From Monoraphidium neglectum (lineage: Eukaryota; Chlorophyta; Chlorophyceae; Sphaeropleales; Selenastraceae): a DNA stretch of 28,354 nt. The stretch spans positions 1-28,354 of the forward strand of contig NW_014013240.1 of the NCBI RefSeq assembly GCF_000611645.1. The letters are read 5' to 3'. The stretch's first letter is position 1; each line of letters begins with the position of its first letter. Below, piece by piece: positions 1 to 9,813 of this stretch. The notes under the pieces were generated by a model. The model was not told the DNA's origin. It worked only from the letters and a program-made list of their open reading frames with translations, and searched no databases. A program made the position numbers and the translations under genes.

Positions 1-3000
1 TAGCCGTGGCGGCGGAACCAGTTCCACATGTCAAAGCGCCGGTCCAGCAGCGGGCGCACGTCGGGCGCGGCCGCCAGCGTCTGCGGGCACGGTCACAGAA
101 GGGGCGGTGAGGCAGGGATTGACCAGGAGCATGCTAGGATAAACGCGGACTGCGCTGGGCATGCAGCAGCCGACCTGCTTGTAGATTACAAGTGCTCCAT
201 GTGACGCAGCGCACCCAACACAAGGCCGGTCTTGAAACAGTTGACAGACCCCAGGCTGCCACACGCCGTCCCGTGCCTCTGCCCCCTGCCCGCCCGCCCG
301 TCGCGGCCCGCGACGCACCTGCAGCAGTGGCAGCACCGCCTCCCCCAGCAGCCTGTCCTCGGGGTCCCCCCTGAAGCCCAGCACGGGCACGCCGTTGCTC
401 GGCTGATGCAGGAACGCGAGCGGCGTGTCGTCCACCAGCACCGTGCGCGACAGCGCGCGGCCGACGCGGCGCATGTCCTTGACGCACTGGTAGTGGTCGG
501 TGCGGGTGGTGCCCTCGCGGTAGACGCGGGCGGCGACGTACTTGCTGCCGGGGTCGATCGCGTCGATGATGGGCGCAGCATACTCCTGGAGGCCTGCGGG
601 GTTGAGGGTTTGGTTTCGTTGGGGTGCGGTTTGTGGGGGGTGTTGGGATGGTCGAGAGCCTGCTTTGTGCAGGCTGTGCGGGTTGGACTTTATCAGGTGT
701 GCGACCGCAGTGCTGCTATGCAAGGGCAAGGCCAGAGGGTCGGCTGGCGGCCATGCTGAGAGCGGGAGAGGTGCGGCCGCCGCCACCAGGGCAGGGCGCC
801 GCGCCTGCCGTCCCCGTCAACATCAGCACTGAGTGCAGAGCACACCCACACCCACACACGCGCGTGCACTTCCCGGGCCGCACCTGCCGTGAACACCACG
901 ACCTCCGCAAACGCCGCCAGCTCGGCGAGGAAGTCCGTCAGCCCCGGCCGCTCCACCACAAACACGCCTGCCGGGTTGAGGCCCGACCCCTGGCCGACGA
1001 GGTGCGTCCTCATGGTGGGCGGCAGCCGGGGGGCGCGCTTGGGGGTGAAGCTGCTGATGAGGGTGCCGTCCAGGTCCAGCAGCACGGTCAGGCGGCCCTG
1101 GGGACGACGTTGACGAAGGAAGGAGGAGGGGAAGGTCAAGCGATGAGGATGTGGTGAGAGGGTAGGAAGAGGAGCGCACCTGTTATGGAAGGTCAGGCTG
1201 GAGGCGCGAACAGACCAGCTCCTTCAGGGCAGAGCAGCGGGTTCAGGAGGAAGTGTGGGTGCGCAGGCCCGCGTGCGGACCAGCCCAGCCGCCTCACCGC
1301 GTGCTCGGGCGCCTGGGGGGGCAGCAGCCAGCCGTCCGCCGGCTCCTCCAGGTCCTCGTCGCTCTCCAGCCCCACCCACATGTCCGCCTCGCTCGACGCC
1401 GCCTCGCTCGCCGCGGCCGCCGCCTCCGTTGCCGCCGCCTCGGCCGCCTCGGAGTCCACCTCGGCCTCGATCTCGTCGGGCTCGACCTCGGAGTCGTCGA
1501 CGTCGGCCATCGACACGGTCGAGGCGGTGGACGCGTTGGAGGGGGCGAGCTGGACGCGCAGGTCATCAATGAAGCGGGTGAGGTGGGGGTCGACCTGCAG
1601 GCTCTCAATGTTGAGGACCTGCGGGCGCGAGCGAGGGTGGGGGTTGAACCGGGAGGGGTGAGGACGTTGGGGTTGATAGTGGCACTCACGGCGGAGTCTT
1701 CAAGGGCACGGCTGCGGGCAGGGACGCGGCAATGAGCGACGGCACTGGGGAGCACAGCAAGCGTGGCCCCTGCCGGAAAAAATGCACTGGCCCGCACCTG
1801 GGGCTGCCTGCAGACGGGGCAGGCGTAGTAGGTCGAATCCTCGCAGTCCTGCGCCTCCACAATCTTCTCAAGCACCACCAGCGCCTCGTGCTGCTCGCCC
1901 GCGCCAGGAGCTGCGTCACCGCCCCACTGCTGCTGCTGCTGCTGGTCGTGGTGGTGGTTGTGGCCGCCACAAGCGCTGCCGCCGCAGCCCGAGCCCGAGT
2001 GGCCGTGCTGCGGCTGGTGGCCGTGGCCTGGCTGCTGCTGCGGTGGCAGCGGCTGCGGCGCCGGCGGCGCGCCGGCGCTGCGGGGGCCGCGGATCGCGGC
2101 ATAGTGGGCGACCAGGCAGCCCCAGCAGAAGCGGTGCGCGCACGTCAGCACGACGGGGTTGCGCAGCACCTCCAGGCAGACGGGACACTGGTAGTCCTGC
2201 AGCAGCGCCTCGCGCGCCGCCGCGCGCTGCTCCGCGCTCGCGCCCGCGCCCGCGGCGCCGCCGGTGCCCGCCGCCGCGCCGGCCGGCGGCAGCAGCGCGC
2301 CGTCGGGGCCCTCGCGGCTGAGGACCTCGGCGCGCGTGGCCAGGCCGGCCAGGCGGTTGCTGGTGAAGAAGACCTCCTGAGACAGCAGGTCCAGGGGGTG
2401 CAGCGGGTCAAAGCCGGCCGGCTCCTGCTGCTGCTGCCCGCCCGCGCCCTGCTGCAGCCGCTGCCACTGCAGCTGCTGGCTGGCCTCCCCAAAGTGCGAC
2501 TTGAAGTGCCTGTTGCGCTTCTTGATGGCCTTCACAACTGCCAGGTAGTTCAGTGCGACAAACTTGATGAGCGCAGATATGTCGGACCGGACCTGGGGGG
2601 TGCGGGTGCAGAGCCGCGGCGAGCGGAGTGAGGGGTGGGGGATGAGAGGCGTAGGCGTATGCACACGCAACAAAATGTTCGATTGTGATGGTTGGCTGCA
2701 CGGGGCCGATCGCCACAACAACTGCACGCGAGTGCGCGCACGCACATAGCCACTGCTCTGGCTCCACAACACAGCCCATGCACAGCCAAGGCTGCCGCGG
2801 GTGCGCCCGCTGCGCTGCACTGCACTGCGCTGCCGCGCTGCACGGCTGCGCACCCCACCTGCGCGAGGGCCCGCGCGTCGCGCGTAGCGGCGCCTGCAGC
2901 CGCAAGCTCCTCCAGGCGCGCCTCCAGCTCGTCCGCCTTTTCAAGATAGAAGTTGCTGACCTTCCGCAGCTCCAGAAGCAGCACGCGCAGCGCGCCGGCG

Positions 3001-3415
3001 CCGCCGGCATCTGCGGGGGCAGAGGGTGACCCACGCGGGGCGGGCGCGGCGGCGTCGGCCGGCGGGTCAGATAGGACGCTGATAATTGATGATGAGAGTG
3101 CAAGAAAGGCGCCGCGCGGCGGTGTGGTGGCGCCAGGGGTGCGGGCCGGAGGGTCAATGTCTGGTCTGGGCGGCGGCGGCATATGCTGTTGGCATATGCT
3201 GCAGCCTCCGCTGCGCCGGCCAGCCGCCCCCCTCGCGCCCGCCGCGGCGCGCCCCGGCGCTGCGCTGCGCTGGCTTTTGGGCTTGGCGGATGCGCGCAGG
3301 GCGCACCCGACTGGCGGATGTCATCCTTAATCGCCTTCTTGATGGCTTTGTAATCAAGGTAATGCGCCGTCCACCTGCGCGCCGCCTCAGCGGCGAGCCG
3401 CTTCCCAAACTTCAT
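1..3415 (-). CDS. SPX-RING-CTD phosphatase (FCP1/SCP-like) fusion protein, 3' end at window edge
   Basis: Exons on the minus strand: 3415-3307, 3010-2859, 2592-1798, 1618-1298, 1097-884, 593-319 and 80-1 (the last may end just outside the window). All junctions are GT-AG with matching phase (1,0,0,0,1,0), giving about 648 residues. Residues 1-125 are an SPX domain: MKFGKRL start, YLDYKAIKKAIK, then LAVVKAIKKRNRHFK, the basic helices that bind inositol pyrophosphates in this family. Residues 223-348 are a C3HC4 RING (CPVC, CAHRFCWGC, CPVC) with an unusually long, His/Gln-rich insertion before the last pair. An acidic linker follows. Residues 455-648 are an NLI/FCP1 phosphatase: LLPPQ lead-in, catalytic DLDGT (467-471), VVERPGL, VFTAGLQEYA, Lys569, VDDTP (585-588) and HQPSNG. 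Exon 4 alone carries both the end of the RING part and the LLPPQ lead-in, so this is unlikely to be two genes. Inferred role: phosphate-sensing E3 ligase joined to a protein phosphatase. Confidence 0.85.
3179..3199. promoter_or_regulatory. Two P1BS-like sites (GNATATNC) in intron 1 of the SPX gene
   Basis: GCATATGC occurs at 3179-3186 and again at 3192-3199, each a perfect match to GNATATNC. They lie within an 11-base direct repeat, in the first intron of the SPX gene. P1BS is the binding site of the PHR1/PSR1 MYB-CC regulators of phosphate starvation, which commonly drive SPX genes. Function here is inferred. Confidence 0.5.
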
Positions 3416-5453
3416 CGCTGCGCCCCAGCGGCCGAAGCCGCGGCTGCCTCAACGGGACCCCTCGATGAAGGGGCCGCAAAGGCGACCGGGCTCGGCGCGT
3501 CCAAGGACCGCTCCCGCCTGCTTCCTGCTCCTGCCCGGCGCGCGCGCTGCGGAAGGGGCGCCGCTCTGCTGGCACAAAAGGGGGGCCTGCGAGCGCAGCA
3601 GCGCGCAGATGGTGATATTCCCTCCTTTTCGGTCGCGTCGCGTGGGCGTAAGCAAGCCGCCGAGCTGCGACGAACACACATTCACTTGAGAAGGCATCTT
3701 TCTCGTTCGAGACCCCCTGCTCACCGGAAGCAAGGTTCAGGCAATCAAAAGTCTTGATTTTCCTCCCTAGACTCTCCAGGTGCGTCCGGAGCCTATCTGT
3801 TGGTCGAGGGCTTGATGAAGCCCGTTCGTAAGGTGCTTGCGTGCTGATTGCATCGTTTGTTGTTACGGAGGCGGTGTACAACAGAATGAATGAGAGCTGT
3901 CGTGGCCTCTTGACGAGTAGACTCTGCTGTTGGGTTCGCACGCTGGGTGGGTGGATGCCGTGGCATCCAGCAGCGGAAACGTGGGACTCTGTGTCTCTCA
4001 CAAGAAGCTGATGTATGACCACCAAATGCGTAGTTTACATTACAAGCCGCCAGATCGGCGGCGTGGTCCACGTGTTCAGGGTGATGACTACCAAGTGGGT
4101 TCCGAGGCCTTAACAATCCCATAATGAGCTCTTTTCACGTGTGCGCATGCCTCACTCGGATAAGGATCAAGGCAAAGGTAGCGCACGCCGCCGCCGCCGC
4201 GCCCGCCTCTCGTCATCGCCCCTGTTGCTCTGCACCCCTTGCCGCTTGCCCCCGAGCCGACCATACACCGTGGAGTGCACTCCCCCTCCCAAAGGAGTGA
4301 GACTCAAGACGTCGACTTTGCAAGCAAGTCGTCCCATGTTTGCCACAACAGCTTGTCCGTGGGTTTAGACTGGGGTTGAACAAATACGCGACAAGGAGGA
4401 GGATTACCCGTACAGTACTGTGGATTTGCAACAGTTGCAGGCTTGACACAACGCATAGAGCTGCCATGTGCATGCTGCTGAAGCGAGCGTCGCACAGGAG
4501 CACAGCGGGCAAACTGACTGGGGCCGGCGCGCCAAGTGCAAGGGCCAGCAGCCTGGCGAGGGGCGTTCATTCAGAGGGAACCAAAAAGCTTTGAGCCGTG
4601 GTTTATGCTTCATGAATGTCATGAAATGTCATGGGATCCATGTGTGTCATGGAAGCTGTACAAACCGACTGCTTTTTGACAAACCCAACGTTCCCGCACA
4701 CTGCAGGGAACATCCAACAAGAAGGAATTTTTACTTGCAGCACCCCCTGCTGACCTGCCACGCGTCGAGTCAGCCCCGCAGCTGCTGAGCTGAGACCGTC
4801 AAGTGCAGCTGGCACAGCAATCAAAGGGGTTTGCTGGAGAAACCGCGGCAAACTCCAGCGCTAAATGCGCCCAGAAGGTGCGGAAGCTGCTGCCTCGGGT
4901 TGCCTGCAGGCCCATCTGTGGCAAGGCATTGGGTGGGCCAGTACCATGGTCCGCGCTGGTCAAAGTGGCAATTGGCATGATGATGCCCATGCCATTCAGC
5001 ACCTGCCTGCCTCAGGTAATCGAATTGGCACCGAAATACAGTTTCAGCCCTCGTTGCACAAACAGGGGTGCACCTTCATAGGTGAGGTCCGTCGGCTTGC
5101 GTGGCGGATGAACTTGCGCCTGGAGATCCCCGCGCCCGCTGTGGTCCGCGTCGCGTGAGTGCGGTCACGCTGATGTGCCACGCGTGCATGACTGAATGAG
5201 CACTGCATGACAGCGAGCGACACCCGGCCGAGGTGTCCCGGATTGTCGTCAGCTGATCAATGCCATGCAGGCAGCGCTGCCTGATTTAAATCAAAGCACC
5301 GTATTACATTGTGAGTTAGCAATTCAAAGAGATCACTCCGCAACCATTGCCTGATCTGCACCCAGCCTCCGTGGATCGACCGTTCCTCGCGATCAGAAAG
5401 GCTGATTGCTGGCGTTGGGCAGCCTGATTGCTGCACACTCACGCTAGCCCAGC
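3416..5453. other. Gene-free divergent spacer between the SPX fusion and p24 genes
   Basis: Both neighbours are transcribed away from this 2-kb stretch, so it should contain both promoters and 5' UTRs. No reading frame here has coding character or splice-linked partners, and I see no tRNA. A short direct repeat (AATGTCATG twice, ten bases apart) lies near 4615-4633. Confidence 0.6.
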
Positions 5454-6530
5454 ATGCGGGATGCAGTGCAGACAACAGCACCACCACGGCGAGTGGCGCG
5501 CTCTGCGCAGCACACTCGTCCCCCGCTCTTGGCGCTCATTGCCGCACTGCTGCTGCTCGCCGCCGGCGCGGACGCCGTCAAGCTCAAGTTCATCCACGAG
5601 GAGTGCCTGTCCTACACGTTCAACCAGTACGAGTACTTTTACGGGTCCTTCGTAGCGCTGCCAGATCAGTTTGGGACGCCCGCAAAGTACGACCTCGTGG
5701 TCACCGCGCCCAGCGGCCAGAAGCTGTACGAGGTCAGCGGCGAGTCCGAGGCTACCTTCCACCTCGTCCCCGTCGAGGCCGGCGGCCACAGCTTCTGCCT
5801 GCGCTTCAACGCCGACAAGAGCCCGTCGCGCGCCGCCGTGACGCGCGACGTGCTGTGGAACATCAACATAGGGTATAGCGAGGGCCATGATAAAGTGGAG
5901 GAGACAGACACGCAGTATCTGTGGCACCACGTCTACCAGATCGACAGCCAGATCCAGGAGCTCAAATCGACCCTCCACTACCTCTACTGGCGGGAGCGGC
6001 GGCACCGCCAGACGGTGGAGAGCACGCACCGGCGGACGCTGTTCTATGCGGCCCTGCGCTGCTCCGTCATCGTGGCGGCGTCAGTAGGGCAGGTGAGGGG
6101 ACGGGGCGCACGCTGGCGCGGCTGACAGCGGCCACAGTGGCGCTATGCAAGTGCTTGCTTGTCAGGGGCACTGCACAGAGCGTTCTGCGCCCTGGGCGGC
6201 AGGTGGCCAGGCAACTGCAATTGAATGAAGCCGGCGCGCTGCCGAGCCATCTCGGCAGCTTACTGCACATCAGCTGTGTGCTCAGAGGGGTATCAATTGC
6301 AAGGAAGTCATGGCACAGAAAGCAGGTGGGGGCTGGTGCTGATTCCACAGAAGCCGCAGAGTAACCAGCCCGCCTACTGGTTACTCTGCACACGGCAGCG
6401 CCAACACGTCTCACTCTCCAACCCTGCTCGACCCTGCCTCGCACGCATCCCCCACCTCATCCCACGCCCCGGCGCGCAGGTGATGTTTATCAGACGCATG
6501 TTTATGAAGTCTCCCATGAGCAGGGTCTAA
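5454..6530 (+). CDS. p24/TMED family cargo receptor (emp24/gp25L/GOLD domain)
   Basis: Two exons, 5454-6092 and 6480-6530, joined in phase 0 by a GT-AG intron; 229 residues. A signal peptide (hydrophobic about 24-38) is followed by a GOLD domain with the two conserved cysteines (C51, C115). A membrane-proximal helical segment containing YWRERRHRQTVEST is a p24 hallmark. The single transmembrane span is about 196-217, completed by the second exon, which also encodes the cytosolic tail VMFIRRMFMKSPMSRV. The family cycles between ER and Golgi in COPI/COPII vesicles, selecting secretory cargo such as GPI-anchored proteins. The tail keeps spaced phenylalanines (FIRRMF) but lacks the C-terminal dilysine of many members. 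The ATG is the only one upstream of the signal peptide in frame. Confidence 0.93.
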
Positions 6531-6887
6531 GTCGTCTAGCCGCAGCTGATGTATGTGTTGCCGTGGCTGTGCCCTTCACTGCCTGGCAAGACCAGTGGAC
6601 GCGCTTTTTACACCCGTGGTTTTTTTAGGTGCTGTAGCAGTGCTGTAGCAAGTGTGATAGTAATATGAATGGCATGCAGTATTGGGGATCAATGGTGATG
6701 GGTGACTCTTGTGACAGTGACTACGTGTATGTGCCCTGAAAATGTGCCCTGCAAAGGCGCGTCATGCACGGTACAATGAGTGAGCACAAATAAATGATGG
6801 GAACCGCCGCGAGGCCCGCACCTGCCCGCTCTAGAAACATCACTGCACCACATCAGGGCTTGTCACATCCGCAGAGGGGCCCCTAAA
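6531..6887. other. Convergent 3' spacer
   Basis: This lies between the p24 stop and the stop of the minus-strand repeat protein. It contains TTACA at 6608-6612 (TGTAA on the minus strand), a possible poly(A) signal for the repeat gene, and AATAAA at 6789-6794 on the plus strand. No gene is visible. Confidence 0.6.
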
Positions 6888-9813
6888 TCACAGCTCGCCC
6901 CTCGCCTTTGCAGCGCCGCCGGCGTCCGCAGTCGCCGCCCCGCGCTCCACCGCGCCCTCCGCCTCATCCAGCGCCCGCACCACCGCCGTCGCGATCTCGT
7001 CCACGCGCCTGCGCTCCTGCTCCCGCTGGGCGGCGAGGAGCGCGTGCGTCGCAATGACCTCGCCCAGCGTGGCGGCGACGGTGCTGACGACGGCGACGGT
7101 CACGCCGGACGCCTCGACCGCGTGGACGACTGAATGGGCAATGGGGATGCCCACCTGCGACAAGGGGCGGGAGACAGCCGGTTGTGGAGGGGGGGGAGAG
7201 TTAGGTGGGCATGCGCCATGGCAGATTCGCGCATGTTAGGAGGCTTGACTGCGGGGAGGCTGGCTGGTAGTTGGCATAAGTGACGGCAGCGACATCGGGC
7301 CCAGCCGCGCCCAGGAGGCGCCCGCGACCCGGCAGCCGCCTCGCCTGCAGCTGCAGCCCGCACGTGCGTGCTCGCAGGCGCCGCGAACGGCCGCTGCCCG
7401 CGCACCCAGCCGGCCCGCGAGCCCCGGGCCTGGCTTGAGACTCACTTGGAAGTGGTGGTGCAGCAGGCCGACCACCACGACCGCGTGCATCACCACGTCC
7501 AGCATGTCTCCCAGGAACGCCACCAGGAACGCACGCGCCGCCCACGGCCGCCCCGCCGCGCGCTCCTCCGCCAGCCGCTGCCAGTCCTGGCGCGCGAGGT
7601 GGGCGATGAAGACGGCCCCGAGCGCGGGCAGCGCGACGACCGCGCCGCGGCCGACGCGGGCGAGGACCTGGGGCCGGCGGCAGCGTGGCCGGATTGGGAG
7701 GGCGGGGTGAGTCAGAGGTCAGGTGGGCCCGAGGGACGCCGAGCGAGGGGCTCCGCAGGTTGCGTGCATGGCTGCCTGATTTGGAGCTGTTGCTTGCCGG
7801 CCCGATGAGCCCGCAAGGAGCCTCGCAAGGAGGCAAACAGGCGCGTCGCCAGCAGCGTCCCAGCCGGCGCGCGGAGATCAGGTCATCCCCGAACAGTCCC
7901 GGCCCCTGCGCACCGCGGGCGACGCGACGCGCTGCAGAGCGCGTGAGGACAGCGCCGCGTCGATCGCTTTGTCCAGCAGCCCCGCCGGCCGCGCCGCATG
8001 CGCGTGCGCGTGCCCCGCCGCCGCCCGCGCCGCCGCGTGCCCACCAGTCGCCGCCGCGGCGTGCTCAGCGCCACGCGCGCCGGCGGCGGCGGCTGCGTGC
8101 TCGGTGGCGCGGCCCAGCGCGCGCTCGCCGGCGCGCTCGCCCGCGCGCTCGGCCAACATCTCTCCCGCGCGCTCCGCGACGCGCTCGCCGGCGCGCTCGG
8201 CCGCCTGCTCCGCGGCGCGCTCCCCGGCCCGCTCGAGCACGCGTTCCGAGGCGCGCTCGGCGACGCGCTCGCCCGCCCGCTCTGCTGCACGCTGCGTGAG
8301 GCGCTCTCCCGCACGCTCTGCCAAGCGCTCGCCCGCTCGCTCTGCGGCGCGCTCTGCGAGGCGCTCACCAGCGCGCTCGGCAGCGCGCTCTGCCACCCGC
8401 TCCCCGGCTCGCTCTGCAGCGCGCTCCGCCAGGCGCTCGCCCGCCCGCTCTGCTGCACGCTGTGTCAGGCGCTCGCCGGCGCGCTCGGCCAGCCGCTCGC
8501 CGGCACGCTCGGCAGCGCGCTCCGCAAGTCTTTCCCCTGCCCGCTCTGCTGCTCGCTCGGCCAAGCGCTCACCGGCGCGCTCCGCGGCCCGTTCTGCCAA
8601 GCGCTCGCCTGCCCGCTCCGCGGCCCGCTCTGCCAAGCGCTCCCCTGCCCGCTCCGCCGCGCGCTCGGCCAGCCGCTCGGTCGCCCTCTCCGCAGCCCTT
8701 TCGGCCAGGCGCTCCCCCGCGCGCTCGGCGGCCCTCTCCGCCAGTCGCTCCCCGGCCCTCTCCGCGAGGCGCTCGCCGGCGCGCTCCGCAATCCTCTCCC
8801 CCGCGCGCTCGGCGAGCCGCTCGCCGACGCGCTCGGCGACGCGCTCGCCGGCACGCTCGCTCATGTGCTCCGCAAGCTGCAAGCAGAGCGAGTGGGTGGG
8901 TACGTAGTTTTCCTTTGGGGGGAGGGGCAGCCGTGAGTGCGCATGCAGTCTGACGGGTGAAGCGGCGTTGCCTGTCAGCGTAGGCTTTATGGCGGCTTGT
9001 TGTGCGTCGGCACACGTCAAGCGGGATCGAAGCTCGGCTGGTTTGACCGAACCCGTGCCAACTGCTTGGCATGTCTTGCGCCCACTGACGCACACTCATG
9101 CGGATGATGCATGCGCTGCACTTCAAAATGCATGAAGGGACATGTTGCAGTGCACATGCGGCGCACCCTGCGCGTGCAGCACGCCATACGAGTGCGCGCA
9201 CGCGCTGCTGCGCGGCCATCGTGCACCCTGTCTAGTACATCGTGATTTCCCCCCCGTGCCGCACCTTTTCCAGGACTTTGAACGAGACCTTCTCCACGGC
9301 CCTGTGCTGAATCTGGTGCGCCGCGCCGCCATGGGCACCGTGGCCGTGGCCGCCGCCGTGCTCGCCGCCGTGGCCGTCGCCGTGCGCGCCGCTGCCAAAC
9401 TCGCCGCCACCGTCCTCCAGGATCAGCTCTCCCGCCCTTGGCGCCTCCTCGGCCGCCGTCGGCGGCGCGCCTGCGGCCTTGCCCTCGCCGGCGGCTGCGT
9501 CGCTGCTGCTTCTGAGGGCACTGCCCTCGCCCCGGTGGCCGTGGCGGCGGCGGATAAAGTAGCCGCGTGGCGGCTGCAACGCCCACGGCGTGTCCGGGCG
9601 GGGCGGGAACGGTGGACGGATCGCTCTCAGCAAAGCGGCCGCCGGCGACAGCGCATGGGCGCCGGCCGCAGGCGACGTGATGTTGCTGTACTGCCTGGCA
9701 CCACAGAGGACGTGCGTGCGGGTGTGCGCTGCTGCTGGGGTCGACCGCATGTCGCGCCGCTGCGGCCACGCCAGCGATGGCGCGCCAAGCGCCGGTGCTG
9801 TCGCAGTGCGCAT
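6888..9813 (-). CDS. Probable mitochondrial membrane protein with long tandem xxER tetrapeptide repeat
   Basis: Exons 9813-9265, 8876-7914, 7667-7446 and 7154-6888, all phase 0, give about 666 residues. An in-frame ATG at 9939 is an alternative start; 9813 is preferred because it begins an Arg/Ala-rich, acid-free leader ending in ARQYSN, typical of mitochondrial presequences. A His/Gly-rich stretch precedes KVSFKVLEK. From about residue 184 to 430 the chain is almost pure four-residue repeats (AGER, LAER, AAER), predicted to be one long, highly charged helix. After an Ala/His-rich linker, the last 160 residues contain hydrophobic segments (ALPALGAVFIAHLA, MLDVVMHAVVVVGLL, GVTVAVVSTVAATLGEV) and a charged helix near the C terminus. 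The donor closing exon 2 (GCG|GTGCGC at 7914) is the least certain junction. I do not recognise the family. The opposite strand of the repeats is open by composition only. Confidence 0.75.
8105..8870 (-). repeat. 12-base coding minisatellite (xxER repeats)
   Basis: Tandem 12-base units encode four residues each, mostly AGER, LAER and AAER, often in 36-base higher-order units. A rarer LTQR unit appears twice in near-identical blocks, which suggests recent internal duplication. The unit drifts toward the low-coordinate end (SERVLER, GRATEH). Confidence 0.9.

Noticed and set aside
1299..1797. Minus-strand frame continuing past the RING into an Arg/Pro/Thr-rich stretch
   Set aside because: It reads through intron 3 and then exon 4 in the wrong frame. 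Splicing at 1798/1618 restores a frame that continues to the phosphatase.
3695..3725. TTCGTTCGAGA resembling a tRNA T-loop
   Set aside because: There is no matching acceptor, D or anticodon arm nearby; the match is a small palindrome.
4611..4655. Repeated AATGTCATG words
   Set aside because: There are only two perfect copies and a partial third, with no link to a gene start or known element.
8105..8870. CRISPR-like array
   Set aside because: The units are contiguous 12-base coding repeats without spacers.
7969..8936. Two long plus-strand open frames (over 300 residues) across the repeat
   Set aside because: They are antisense translations of the 12-base minisatellite; the open frames follow from the repeat having no stop in those frames. 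The minus frame joins in phase to flanking exons with leader and membrane domain.
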